DNA from: Providencia alcalifaciens
Lineage (GTDB): Bacteria; Pseudomonadota; Gammaproteobacteria; Enterobacterales; Enterobacteriaceae
Length of the DNA stretch: 64,000 bases
Assembly: GCF_020271745.1 (NCBI RefSeq)
Contig: NZ_CP084296.1
Span: forward strand, 496,001 to 560,000
Reading direction: 5' to 3'
In this document: piece after piece, positions 42,169 to 50,985 of the stretch
Layout: each line of letters opens with the position of its first letter
Position numbering within the stretch: position 1 is the first letter of the stretch
Translations under genes and position numbers: made by a program
Notes under the pieces: model-generated
What the model was told of the DNA's origin: nothing
The model's database searches: none
The model's input: only the letters and a program-made list of their open reading frames with translations

Positions 42169-42630
42169 ATGACTTTGTCTCGACATGAACTGGCTTCTCA
42201 TCCATTTGGCACAGAAATTGTCATTCACGAAATCGTTGAACAGTTTTCCAAACAAAAAGCGTGGGAAGATAAATATCGCTTACTTATTCAACTCGCGAAA
42301 AAATTGCCCTCACTCACAGATGAAGAAAAGCAACAGACTCAGGAAGTTCATGGGTGTGAAAACCGTGTATGGATTGGTGCTATTCTCAATGATGATGACA
42401 CTTTCCATTTTTATGGGGATAGCGAAGGGCGTGTAGTGAAAGGGTTATTTGCTATTTTGCTCGCCTGCGTTGAACAGAAAAATGCACAACAAATTTTAGA
42501 GACTGATTTTGAAGATATTTTTAGCCAAACTGGTTTATCAGGGCAACTCAGTGAATCCCGCCAAAATGGGATCCACGCATTAATTGCTGCAATTAAGAAT
42601 ATTGCGGGCGAAATGACCCCAGCAGAATAA
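42169..42630 (+). CDS. csdE: Sulfur acceptor protein CsdE
   Basis: 153 residues (147 in E. coli), SufE family. It accepts persulfide sulfur from CsdA; the acceptor Cys lies in the QEVHGCENRVWIGAI motif. In E. coli the CsdA-CsdE pair supplies sulfur to TcdA and other acceptors, and tcdA is here the next gene in convergent orientation. A small 7-bp hairpin at 42639-42661 separates them. Confidence 0.96.
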   Translation: MTLSRHELASHPFGTEIVIHEIVEQFSKQKAWEDKYRLLIQLAKKLPSLTDEEKQQTQEVHGCENRVWIGAILNDDDTFHFYGDSEGRVVKGLFAILLACVEQKNAQQILETDFEDIFSQTGLSGQLSESRQNGIHALIAAIKNIAGEMTPAE

Positions 42631-42638
42631 TTATCCCG

Positions 42639-42661
42639 TTGAGGCTACTTTGTGGCCTCAA
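42639..42661. terminator. Small hairpin between convergent csdE and tcdA
   Basis: The arms TTGAGGC and GCCTCAA form a 7-bp stem in the 36-bp gap between the two stops. There is no strong U-tract, so it is a weak candidate for a bidirectional stop. Confidence 0.45.
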
Positions 42662-42666
42662 TTCTA

Positions 42667-43476
42667 CTATTTAGCTTCTCTTTGTGCTTTTGCAACCATC
42701 TTTTTCAACACATGGGACACCGCAATAAAGCCAAAACTGGCAGTTACCATTGTGACCGCGCCAAATCCTGATGCACAGTCCATACGTTTTGAACCATCTG
42801 CCGTGCTTTTCGCCGCGCACACGGTTCCATCACTTTGTGGATAGACCAACTGCTCCGTCGAAAACACACAATCGATTCCTAATTTACCTTTGCCATTTTT
42901 CACGACATTAAAGTCTGATTTCAGACGTTCTCGTAATTTCGCTGCCAAAGGATCTTGAATCGTTTTCGCTAAATCCGCGACTTGAATTTGGGTTGGATCA
43001 ATTTGACCTCCTGCGCCCCCCGTCGTCACGATAGGAATTTTAAAACGTCGACAATACGCGAGCAGCGCCGCTTTTGGCCTTACACTGTCAATGGCATCAA
43101 TAACGTAATCAAACCCCAAGGAAAGGTATTCGGCCACATTATCCACCGTAATGAAATCATCGATAACATTCACGGTACACTCAGGGTTGATTGCCAAAAT
43201 GCGCTCTTTCATCACATCAACTTTAGGTAGCCCCACCGTTGATTTCAATGCATGAAGTTGGCGATTCGTATTTGTCACGCAGATATCATCCATATCTATC
43301 AGGGTGATAGCACCAATACCTGAACGGGCTAATGCTTCAGCAGCCCACACGCCAACGCCGCCCACGCCAATAACACACACATGTGAACGTGCAAAAAGAT
43401 GAAGGGCTTGTTGCCCATATAAACGCCCGATTCCAGCGAATCGCTGCATCCACGCATCAGAAAGCTGAGCTTGCAT
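42667..43476 (-). CDS. tcdA: tRNA threonylcarbamoyladenosine dehydratase TcdA (CsdL)
   Basis: E1/ThiF-like enzyme that cyclises t6A37 of tRNAs to ct6A in an ATP-dependent step. From the ATG at 43476 it has 269 residues (268 in E. coli), with GTG (43482) or TTG (43488) as alternatives. The GTG is better placed for the AAGG upstream. The nucleotide loop CVIGVGGVGVWAAEALARSG, then LIDMDDICVTNTNRQ, and TGGAGGQIDPTQIQV are family motifs. A hydrophobic C-terminal helix (GAVTMVTASFGFIAVSHVLK) may attach it to the membrane. Confidence 0.96.
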   Translation of the reverse strand: MQAQLSDAWMQRFAGIGRLYGQQALHLFARSHVCVIGVGGVGVWAAEALARSGIGAITLIDMDDICVTNTNRQLHALKSTVGLPKVDVMKERILAINPECTVNVIDDFITVDNVAEYLSLGFDYVIDAIDSVRPKAALLAYCRRFKIPIVTTGGAGGQIDPTQIQVADLAKTIQDPLAAKLRERLKSDFNVVKNGKGKLGIDCVFSTEQLVYPQSDGTVCAAKSTADGSKRMDCASGFGAVTMVTASFGFIAVSHVLKKMVAKAQREAK

Positions 43477-43528
43477 AATCACAAACAACCTTAGTTAAAA
43501 CGAAAATCTAATAAACAGTAAATGGGTG

Positions 43529-44620
43529 CTACATCGCACTAAAAACAGGTTGGCTCTTTTTCAGAACCCATACTCGACCATAGTGGTTATAAAAACCGGC
43601 CATTTTCCCTGCATCGTGCCCTGTTCCATGATAAATATCGAAATGGTGCCCTTTAATTGCGCCGCCCACATCGAGGGCTACCATCATACGCATTTCGTAT
43701 CTACCCGTAAATTTCCCATTTCCATCTAACACAGGAACTTCGGCTAGCAATGCGGTTCCCGGTGGGATCAAGGTTTTATCCGATGCTACCGACGCTTTTG
43801 CTACTAATGGCACCGCACTCGCGCCTCTTACAGGGACAAATGATTGCGGTTTAAAGAAAACAAATGACGGATTACTCTCAAGTAATTCACGCACTTCTTG
43901 TTCACTGTGCGTGTTTGTCCAATCGTGAATAGCCTGTAGGGACATTTTCTCTAAAGGCACTTCACCTCTATCAACCAACACCTTGCCAATACTTTTATAT
44001 GCATGACCATTTTTGCCTGCATAAGCGAAGAAATTCAGTGGGCTACCATCGCCGAAATCCACGTAACCACTGCCTTGCACTTCCATCATAAAATTGTCGA
44101 CAGGAGAATCGCTGTAAGCCAGGATCAGATTGTTACTGAGTGCGCCATTATATATTTGCGCACGGCTAGGTAGGCGCCCCTTACCTTTTGACGGCATACC
44201 ATACAATGGATAGCGATAATTTCCTTGCGGCGAGCGGCGAGCTTCAATCACAGGCGTGTAGTATCCCGTAAATTGGACGTTTCCGTAGTTGTCCATCCCT
44301 TCCATTTGGAAAGCCGATAAATTGAAACGCGATAACTGAGCAGGATCGCCTCCTGCCATTAACCAGTTTTCTATTGCGTGGTAGGTTTCACTATTATTGT
44401 TGAATAAGCGTGGCGATGCATTTTGAATTTCCGTGACTTGACGATTGAAATCAGGTGCATTAATCGGCCGACCTTGCACGGTTACTTGATTAACTTGCTG
44501 CAAGTCACTGTGCATTTTACCATCTTTATATTGTTGCCCTTTATCTGTTGGATGAGATTGACACCCTGCCAGTAAAGAAAAGAAGATGCCCGCGATTAAC
44601 CCTTTCTGCCATGAATTCAT
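43529..44620 (-). CDS. mltA: Membrane-bound lytic murein transglycosylase A
   Basis: MltA cleaves peptidoglycan glycan strands to 1,6-anhydro products from the inner face of the outer membrane. The ATG at 44620 gives 363 residues (365 in E. coli) and has AGGTGG 8 nt upstream. A lipoprotein signal peptide ends in FSLLAGC with the acylated Cys near residue 20. The catalytic Asp lies in MVALDVGGAIKGHHFDIYHG, and QVQGSGYVDFGDGSPL-like sequence precedes it. It is next to the initiator tRNA cluster, as in E. coli. Confidence 0.97.
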   Translation of the reverse strand: MNSWQKGLIAGIFFSLLAGCQSHPTDKGQQYKDGKMHSDLQQVNQVTVQGRPINAPDFNRQVTEIQNASPRLFNNNSETYHAIENWLMAGGDPAQLSRFNLSAFQMEGMDNYGNVQFTGYYTPVIEARRSPQGNYRYPLYGMPSKGKGRLPSRAQIYNGALSNNLILAYSDSPVDNFMMEVQGSGYVDFGDGSPLNFFAYAGKNGHAYKSIGKVLVDRGEVPLEKMSLQAIHDWTNTHSEQEVRELLESNPSFVFFKPQSFVPVRGASAVPLVAKASVASDKTLIPPGTALLAEVPVLDGNGKFTGRYEMRMMVALDVGGAIKGHHFDIYHGTGHDAGKMAGFYNHYGRVWVLKKSQPVFSAM

Positions 44621-44806
44621 CTTTATACCACCTAACACATATCCAATATGAAGCGCACAATAGCAAACCCAAATTGAGAATGAAACGGCTATAAATATTT
44701 AGTGAAGTTATTTTTGGGTTAGAAACCTTTAAAGAACAAAAAAACTACATTTTGTGCGATTTTTAAACACCACTTGATGAAAAATGAAAAAAAAACACGA
44801 AAAAAC

Positions 44807-44834
44807 TTGCATCAGATCTCATCCCGAGTATAGT
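44807..44834 (+). promoter_or_regulatory. Predicted promoter of the initiator tRNA cluster
   Basis: A -35 TTGCAT (44807-44812) and a -10 TATAGT (44829-44834) are 16 bp apart. The GC-rich discriminator (GCCCGC) that follows is typical of growth-rate-controlled stable RNA promoters. The first tRNA starts 13 bp later. Confidence 0.75.
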
Positions 44835-44847
44835 GCCCGCTATCGGA

Positions 44848-44924
<77 letters not shown>

Positions 44925-45011
44925 ATTTCTTGATTTAGTCAAACTTGATTCAGTCAAAGTAAATTCAGCAGTAAAATCAAAGTAGTATCCCAAAGTAGTC
45001 AAATATTCAGG

Positions 45012-45088
<77 letters not shown>

Positions 45089-45115
45089 ATTCCTGATATA
45101 TTTAACCTCTTCAGT

Positions 45116-45192
<77 letters not shown>

Positions 45193-45291
45193 ATTCTTTT
45201 TTTCTTCTTATTTATCCTTTTCTATATTTTTCATAGTCATATCAAAACCCAAACTGATATTTAATCACTCAATTCCTCTTTTTCAGCCAAT

Positions 45292-45323
45292 AAAAAAGGC
45301 GACTCACATTGCTGTTTGCCACC
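45292..45323 (-). terminator. Likely terminator after amiC
   Basis: On the minus strand GGTGGC pairs with GTCGCC (two G-U pairs), followed by six T. It lies 25 bp after the amiC stop. Confidence 0.65.
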
Positions 45324-45348
45324 TTCTTCAACATGTAAAATATCGCGA

Positions 45349-46602
45349 TTAATTGCGGATAGCTAGTTCACCACCATTACGGAAATAAGCTTTGATCCCT
45401 TCAAAAATCGACTCAGCCATCTGCTGTTGGAACTTAGCAGTTTTGAGTTTACGCTCTTCTTCTAAATTACTGATAAAGGCTGTTTCCACCAAAATAGAGG
45501 GAATTTCAGGGGCCTTTAATACCGCAAAGCCAGCTTGGTCCACTTTGTTTTTGTGTAGCCTGTTAACGCGGCCCATTCGTTTTAAAACTTCATCTCCAAA
45601 CTTCAAGCTGTCATTGATCGTTGCAGTTTGCACCAGATCTAACATGGTGTGGTCGAGATACACATCACCACTTTTACTCACTCCACCAATTAAGTCAGCT
45701 TCGTTCTGAGTTTGGGCAAGGTAACGCGCCGTATTACTGGTGGCGCCTTTGGTCGATAGCGCGAAGACCGATGAGCCATGTGCCGAACGGTTAGTAAATG
45801 CATCCGCATGAATAGAAACAAACAAATCAGCCTGCATTTTTCTCGCTTTCGCCACGCGGACTTTTAATGGAATAAAGACATCCTCATTACGCGTCATATA
45901 TGCCCGCATTTTCGGATCTTTATCAATCAGCGTTTTCAGGCGACGAGCAATTTGTAAAACCACATCTTTTTCACGGGTCTTATACTTACCAATCGCACCG
46001 GGGTCTTCCCCACCGTGCCCAGGGTCAATCATAATAACAATCGGTCTATCGGTACCCGCTTTCCCCGGTTTTTTCGCCTGTACGGGCATGCTCTCTTCTA
46101 AATCACCTTTGTTGTAATCTTCAAGGAGTGCCAATAATGGGTCATCGTTGGTTTCAACACCTTTACCTGGATAAAAATCCATGACTAAACGGTGTTTAAA
46201 TTCAGCGACTGGCGGTAGGGTAAAGAATCGAGGAGACACTTTGTTTTTAACTTCAAAAACCAAACGTACCGTTTTAGGATCAAATTGCCCGACTCTCACT
46301 AATTTTAAGTAAGGGTCTCGAGACTGAATTTGGCTACCCATATTCTTAAGAACGTTATTTAATTGAACGCCCTCTAAATCAACAACAATACGCTCTGGAT
46401 TGTTTAAAACAAACTGACGATACTTTAAAGGAATGCTGGATTCTAGAGTAATACGGGTGTAACTCGAGGCAGGCCAAATACGAACGGCAACAACGCTACT
46501 ACTGGCAGCAAAACCGAATGGGCTGACACTTAATAGCATAACCGCCGCCGCACCTTGCAATAGGCGACGTTTTGATGGGTTGTGATCTTGATGACTCATC
46601 AA
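45349..46602 (-). CDS. amiC: N-acetylmuramoyl-L-alanine amidase AmiC
   Basis: 417 residues (E. coli AmiC 417). AmiC cuts the stem peptide from MurNAc to split daughter cells at the septum. A Tat-type signal peptide holds [19 protein letters not shown]. coli has SRRRLLQG, so the first Arg of the pair is Lys here. An AMIN domain (about 40-140) directs it to the septum. The amidase_3 domain (from about 190) shows zinc and catalytic residues in [26 protein letters not shown] and [11 protein letters not shown]. It is divergent from argA. Confidence 0.97.
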   Translation of the reverse strand: MMSHQDHNPSKRRLLQGAAAVMLLSVSPFGFAASSSVVAVRIWPASSYTRITLESSIPLKYRQFVLNNPERIVVDLEGVQLNNVLKNMGSQIQSRDPYLKLVRVGQFDPKTVRLVFEVKNKVSPRFFTLPPVAEFKHRLVMDFYPGKGVETNDDPLLALLEDYNKGDLEESMPVQAKKPGKAGTDRPIVIMIDPGHGGEDPGAIGKYKTREKDVVLQIARRLKTLIDKDPKMRAYMTRNEDVFIPLKVRVAKARKMQADLFVSIHADAFTNRSAHGSSVFALSTKGATSNTARYLAQTQNEADLIGGVSKSGDVYLDHTMLDLVQTATINDSLKFGDEVLKRMGRVNRLHKNKVDQAGFAVLKAPEIPSILVETAFISNLEEERKLKTAKFQQQMAESIFEGIKAYFRNGGELAIRN

Positions 46603-46992
46603 TAATTCCGAATCTATATCCTGAAAAGTTTAATAATATCTAAGACAAGAGATAATATATTAGCGACTAATTCGCACTCTATCTAGTTCTTCATCCTTTG
46701 TCATTACCAATCTATTCTATTTATATCTCAGCACGTATCTATTCAATGCAATACAAACGCCATACTTGCGTAATTTAAATAGTTAATGATGCTCAATTGT
46801 CGAATAACATTTATTGGCAATTATCTGATATGTAGGTTGCATTGCTGTGATTATATCTATTTATATTTAGAGATATGTAAACCTTAAAAATAAATTTGTT
46901 ACTTTTATTGCCCTAACTTTTACTTGATATTTCCCTCCAAAAAGAATAAAAATACAGTTATTGCGAATAAAAATTCAGTTAAGAGGGTAATT
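46603..46992. other. Divergent amiC/argA regulatory region
   Basis: About 390 bp, AT-rich, without a gene. It carries the promoters of amiC (minus) and argA (plus). At its right end two ARG boxes overlap the presumed start region of argA (annotated separately). A longer reading frame for argA starting at 46924 runs through the boxes and is not believed. Confidence 0.5.
46941..46979 (+). promoter_or_regulatory. Two tandem ARG boxes (ArgR operator) of argA
   Basis: Box 1 (46941-46958, AAAGAATAAAAATACAGT) and box 2 (46962-46979, TGCGAATAAAAATTCAGT) are 18 bp each and 3 bp apart, the layout bound by one ArgR hexamer. Compared with the consensus WNTGAATWWWWATTCANW, box 1 has two mismatches and box 2 one. 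They end 13 bp before the argA ATG, so ArgR with arginine would block transcription. This also argues for the ATG at 46993. Confidence 0.85.
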
Positions 46993-48333
46993 ATGAAAGA
47001 GCGCAGCACCGAATTGGTTGATGAATTTCGCCATTCGGTACCTTATATAAACGCCCACCGTGGCAAGACATTTATCATCATGCTTGGCGGTGAAGCAATT
47101 GCTCATGAGAATTTTCCTAGTATTGTCAATGATATAGGGCTACTTCATAGCCTTGGCATTCGTATTGTCGTTGTTTATGGCGCTCGACCTCAAATTGAAG
47201 AGATCCTTGCTGAACATAATTATGACGCCATTTATCATAAACATACCCGTGTTACTGATGCGAATACCCTTGAATACGTTAAGCAAGCTTCTGGAGCATT
47301 GCAGCTCGACATTACCGCCCGTTTATCGATGAGTTTAGGCAATACGCCATTGCAAGGGGCACACATTAACGTCGTGAGTGGTAATTTTGTGATTGCACAG
47401 CCTTTAGGGGTCGATGATGGAATTGATTATTGCCATAGCGGTCGTATTCGTCGCATCAACGAAGATGCCATCAATGCTCAACTCAATAATGGATCTATCG
47501 TGTTAATTGGTCCCGTGGCAGTTTCTGTCACTGGTGAAAGCTTTAACCTCACCTCAGAAGAGATTGCAACTCAGCTTGCCGTTAAAATCAAAGCCGAAAA
47601 ACTGATAGGCTTCTGCTCATCTCAAGGTGTGGCTGATAAGGACGGTAATATTCTGTCTGAACTCTTCCCAAATGAGGCAGAAACACGGATTCAAGAATTA
47701 GAGTCTGAAGGGGATTATTATTCTGGAACAGTTCGCTTCTTGCGTGGTGCAGCTTCCGCCTGTCGCCGAGGTGTACGCCGTAGCCACTTACTTAGCTATC
47801 AAGAAAATGGCTCACTGATCCAAGAACTATTCTCCCGGGATGGTATCGGTACACAGATAGTTATGGAAAGCTCAGAAAAGACTCGCCGTGCAAATATCAA
47901 TGATATTGGTGGGATTTTAGAGCTAATCAGGCCTCTTGAGCAGCAAGGTATTCTGGTTAGACGATCACGGGAACAACTCGAAATGGAGATCGATAAGTTC
48001 ACGATTATTGAACGCGATAATTTGGTGATAGCCTGCGCAGCACTTTACCCATATCCCGAAGAAAAACTCGGAGAAATGGCTTGCGTGGCAGTGCACCCTG
48101 ATTATCGTAGCTCCTCTCGGGGTGAAGAACTGCTACAGCGGGTTATGGCGCAAGCGAAGCAACTAGAGCTGGATAAACTGTTTGTCTTAACCACTCGGAG
48201 CATTCATTGGTTCCAAGAACGCGGTTTTATTCCGGCAGAAATTGAGATGCTTCCTGTCAAAAAGCAGGCTTTTTATAACTATCAGCGTAAATCGAAAATC
48301 TTAATGCTGGATATTAAAAGCCAAGCCGCTTGA
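46993..48333 (+). CDS. argA: Amino-acid N-acetyltransferase (N-acetylglutamate synthase)
   Basis: 446 residues from the ATG at 46993 (443 in E. coli), preceded by GAGGGT. ArgA acetylates glutamate, the first step of arginine synthesis. The N-terminal amino-acid-kinase-like domain (about 1-290) starts [20 protein letters not shown] and contains [17 protein letters not shown]; it binds arginine for feedback inhibition. The C-terminal GNAT domain holds [20 protein letters not shown], the acetyl-CoA loop. It is regulated by ArgR through the tandem boxes. Confidence 0.98.
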   Translation: MKERSTELVDEFRHSVPYINAHRGKTFIIMLGGEAIAHENFPSIVNDIGLLHSLGIRIVVVYGARPQIEEILAEHNYDAIYHKHTRVTDANTLEYVKQASGALQLDITARLSMSLGNTPLQGAHINVVSGNFVIAQPLGVDDGIDYCHSGRIRRINEDAINAQLNNGSIVLIGPVAVSVTGESFNLTSEEIATQLAVKIKAEKLIGFCSSQGVADKDGNILSELFPNEAETRIQELESEGDYYSGTVRFLRGAASACRRGVRRSHLLSYQENGSLIQELFSRDGIGTQIVMESSEKTRRANINDIGGILELIRPLEQQGILVRRSREQLEMEIDKFTIIERDNLVIACAALYPYPEEKLGEMACVAVHPDYRSSSRGEELLQRVMAQAKQLELDKLFVLTTRSIHWFQERGFIPAEIEMLPVKKQAFYNYQRKSKILMLDIKSQAA

Positions 48334-48347
48334 AGTATCCCAGAACG

Positions 48348-48426
48348 GTGGCAAACAAATTAGTTTGCCACACGACCTAACTAGCCGCCCATAAACCCAG
48401 ATATTCAAGTCATACTCTGGGTTTTT
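48348..48426. terminator. Convergent terminators between argA and the unidentified gene
   Basis: A perfect 9-bp stem (GTGGCAAAC and GTTTGCCAC, 48348-48371) is followed by a second hairpin (AAACCCAGA at 48393-48401, TCTGGGTTT at 48416-48424) with a T-run on the plus strand. On the minus strand the latter also has an A/T-rich tail, so both converging genes may use it. Confidence 0.75.
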
Positions 48427-48449
48427 CTTTAATGCGACCTAATATTAAG

Positions 48450-49025
48450 TTAAGCGATTTGCACCACTCGGCACTTTTCGCACAATGGGTTTTGCGCTAA
48501 CAGTGGACGTAAAATCGCTTCCATTTCGGCGAAAGAGCTGCCGTAAAAATAGAATGCGGTTTCTGTTGGGCCATCCCAAACACCGTGGATCCCACCGATA
48601 TCTTCGACCGCTTCATCAAACTGATCAAAAAGATCGTTAATATCATTATTTTCATAGACATCATCAGCTAAATCTGTGCCATTAAAATAAATCGCCAGCC
48701 CTTCATCCGCACCAAAGTCGATTTGAACGTCTTCACCATGAATAGTTAAGCGAGAGCCTTTAGGGGCTAACATTGCCGAAAACATTTGAATAATCAGGCT
48801 AATATTCTCATCACTTGCATCGCTTAGTGCCAATTCAATATCACATTCAGCAACTTCGCCATTTTCACCTAATTGGGTACCACCACCACTGACTTGGATT
48901 TGCCCTTCTTTGCCTAATTTTTCCATGGCTTGATCAAATGCATCTTCCAAATCTGCACGGCGAGCAGGATCAATTTTGGCATTCAATGTTACTGTCACGG
49001 CGGTCATTTGTTGCTGATTTTCCAT
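48450..49025 (-). CDS. Uncharacterised acidic protein between argA and recD
   Basis: 191 residues; I do not recognise the family. There is no signal peptide or membrane segment, so it is cytosolic. It is very acidic, with D/E runs such as ENNDINDLFDQFDEAVEDIG. The N-terminal part (VTVTLNAKIDPARRADLEDA) reads like an alpha/beta ACT or ferredoxin-like fold, and the C-terminal part (FYFYGSSFAEMEAILRPLLA, then CEKCRVVQI) looks like a second such unit. A Cys pair (CEKC) lies near the end. The start at 49025 has TACCAATATGG upstream, a weak ribosome binding site. E. coli K-12 has no gene here. It is 37 bp downstream of the recD stop on the same strand. Confidence 0.8.
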   Translation of the reverse strand: MENQQQMTAVTVTLNAKIDPARRADLEDAFDQAMEKLGKEGQIQVSGGGTQLGENGEVAECDIELALSDASDENISLIIQMFSAMLAPKGSRLTIHGEDVQIDFGADEGLAIYFNGTDLADDVYENNDINDLFDQFDEAVEDIGGIHGVWDGPTETAFYFYGSSFAEMEAILRPLLAQNPLCEKCRVVQIA

Positions 49026-49060
49026 ATTGGTACCTTAAATGTCTGGGAATTAATTTAACT

Positions 49061-49100
49061 GCTCAAACTGTAGTGCTCAAACTGTAGTGCTCAAACTGTA
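49061..49100. repeat. Three tandem 14-bp repeats covering the recD stop codon
   Basis: The unit GCTCAAACTGTAGT occurs at 49061-49074 and 49075-49088, with a third, slightly changed copy at 49089-49100. Because 14 is not a multiple of 3, each unit is read in a different frame. The array encodes the last 12 or so residues of RecD and includes its stop. A change in copy number would alter the tail of RecD. Confidence 0.9.
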
Positions 49101-50985
49101 ACGCTAAGCCACTACGGCGTTTAGTGGGGGTTTCTATTGCACGGCGTAACACTTTTTTACTGCCATACAATGAAAGTTCGTTCTTAGCTCGTGTCATCGC
49201 GGTATAGACGAGCTCTCGGGTAATCACTGGCGAATATACATAAGGTAAAACCAAGGCGGTATGAGTAAACTCCGAACCTTGAGATTTATGAACAGTCATC
49301 ACGTACGCCGTTTCATGTGCTGGCAGCCGATTGGGTTGGATCCCGCGAATGGTGCCATCAGGAAATTGGAAATAGGCTCTCATCTGCCGCTCTTCATCTA
49401 ACAAGATAATACCAATATCACCATTAAAGAGGCCTAGTGCACTGTCATTGCGGCTGATCATAATCGGTCTTCCAACATAGTGCTTATGCTTCAAGTTATA
49501 TGGTTTTGTAATTAACCCTTGGCGATGAAGTAATTTTTCAAGTTTGTCATTTAGACCTGAAACCCCGTAAGCCCCTTCCCTCAATGCGGCAAGTAGACGG
49601 TATTGATTAAATTTATGTAGGACATCGGCAGGTTTTTCCCTCGCTTTAACGGCTAATAAATAGTGCTGATAGAACCCGACCGAATCTAATAACATATTAG
49701 CGTAACTTTCGCTAATTTCGGCTTCGGCATCGTTATCTGGCGTAGTGCTAGGGATAAAGTTATGAATATCGGTGAAACTCTGTGCAAGAATATCATCCAC
49801 TCGCTTCACATTCCCTGTATTGACGGCGAAAGCTAGCTGACCAATCCCTGAATCGGCAGAAAAACGGTAACTGTGTCTTAATAGGCATAAGCTATCACGG
49901 ATAGCTGGCCCATTATTTGAGGTGAATTCACTTAATGAGCATCCAGCCAGTCGCTCCAACTGAGCGGCTCGATCAGGGCTATAGCCTTTATTCGCGAAAC
50001 GGCAGATATCACCTAAAACAGCCCCTGCCTCAACAGAAGCGAGTTGATCTTTATCGCCTAAAAATATCAGTTTAGCGGAGTTAGGCAGTGCTTCAATGAG
50101 CTTCCCCATCATGGGCAAATCTACCATTGAGGCTTCATCGACAATCAAGATATCCAGCGCCAGTGGGTTATCACGATGATAACGAAACTGCTGGCTTTCA
50201 GGTTGAGCCCCCAATAGTCGATGTAACGTTTTGGCTTGAGAAGGGAGTAATTCACGTTCATCGTCATTTAACGGTAGCTGTTTCATCGCACCCCCCAATG
50301 ACTCGGTTAAACGCGCAGCGGCTTTACCTGTTGGGGCGGCTAATTCAATACGCAAACGATGTTGCTGTTGATGACCTAACTTAATCAGCGCCGCTAAAAT
50401 TTTCGCTACCGTTGTCGTTTTACCCGTTCCAGGCCCCCCAGAAATAACCGAGACTCGGCTCGTTAACGCAACAGCAGCGGCAACTTTCTGCCAATCTATC
50501 TGCGTTGATTCAGGGAACAGCTCCGTTAAAATCGGCTGAATTTTAGCATTATTAACTGTTTTAGTATTATTAACATCAGGTAATTCAGTCTCTGAAAAGA
50601 AGTGAGCAACGCGCTGCTCGTATTGCCACATACGCTGGAAATAAAGAAAATCACCTGATAGCAGCAATGGAGCAACAGACTTTCCCCCAACTTCACACAC
50701 GGATTCGCTCGATAATAACGCCGCTCTGATAGTGGCTTGATTTGGCTCCCCAATCATGTGCCATAATTGCGCCGTAAACTCAGGGTGTCTTCCCATAAAT
50801 AATACGTCTGGGCGAATATCATCCAACGATAAGCAAACATGCCCAGACATAGTTTCTGCGCTGAGCAAGGCAGCCACTAACAATAAAATCGGGTTATCTT
50901 CATTCGCAATGTTATAGGCAAACTGCACATCAAGAGGCGTGAATATCCGCGCTTCAATAGCTTGATTAAATAACGCCTTCATCAT
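49063..50985 (-). CDS. recD: Exodeoxyribonuclease V subunit alpha (RecD)
   Basis: 640 residues (608 in E. coli). RecD is the fast 5'-to-3' helicase of RecBCD and controls the response to Chi. Walker A is GGPGTGKT at residues 183-190, with ILIVDEASMVDLPMM (Walker B) and GDKDQLASVEAGAVLGD further on. The last motif is VMTVHKSQGSEF with LVYTAMTRAKNELSLY. The C-terminus after RRSGLA is replaced by a repeat-encoded tail (see the 14-bp array). The start overlaps the recB stop by 3-4 bp (ATGATG) and has AAGGAG 5 nt upstream. Confidence 0.98.
   Translation of the reverse strand: MMKALFNQAIEARIFTPLDVQFAYNIANEDNPILLLVAALLSAETMSGHVCLSLDDIRPDVLFMGRHPEFTAQLWHMIGEPNQATIRAALLSSESVCEVGGKSVAPLLLSGDFLYFQRMWQYEQRVAHFFSETELPDVNNTKTVNNAKIQPILTELFPESTQIDWQKVAAAVALTSRVSVISGGPGTGKTTTVAKILAALIKLGHQQQHRLRIELAAPTGKAAARLTESLGGAMKQLPLNDDERELLPSQAKTLHRLLGAQPESQQFRYHRDNPLALDILIVDEASMVDLPMMGKLIEALPNSAKLIFLGDKDQLASVEAGAVLGDICRFANKGYSPDRAAQLERLAGCSLSEFTSNNGPAIRDSLCLLRHSYRFSADSGIGQLAFAVNTGNVKRVDDILAQSFTDIHNFIPSTTPDNDAEAEISESYANMLLDSVGFYQHYLLAVKAREKPADVLHKFNQYRLLAALREGAYGVSGLNDKLEKLLHRQGLITKPYNLKHKHYVGRPIMISRNDSALGLFNGDIGIILLDEERQMRAYFQFPDGTIRGIQPNRLPAHETAYVMTVHKSQGSEFTHTALVLPYVYSPVITRELVYTAMTRAKNELSLYGSKKVLRRAIETPTKRRSGLALQFEHYSLSTTV

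Noticed and set aside
46924-46992. Longer N-terminus for ArgA
   Set aside because: The added region is the ARG-box operator, and the family starts at the ATG at 46993.
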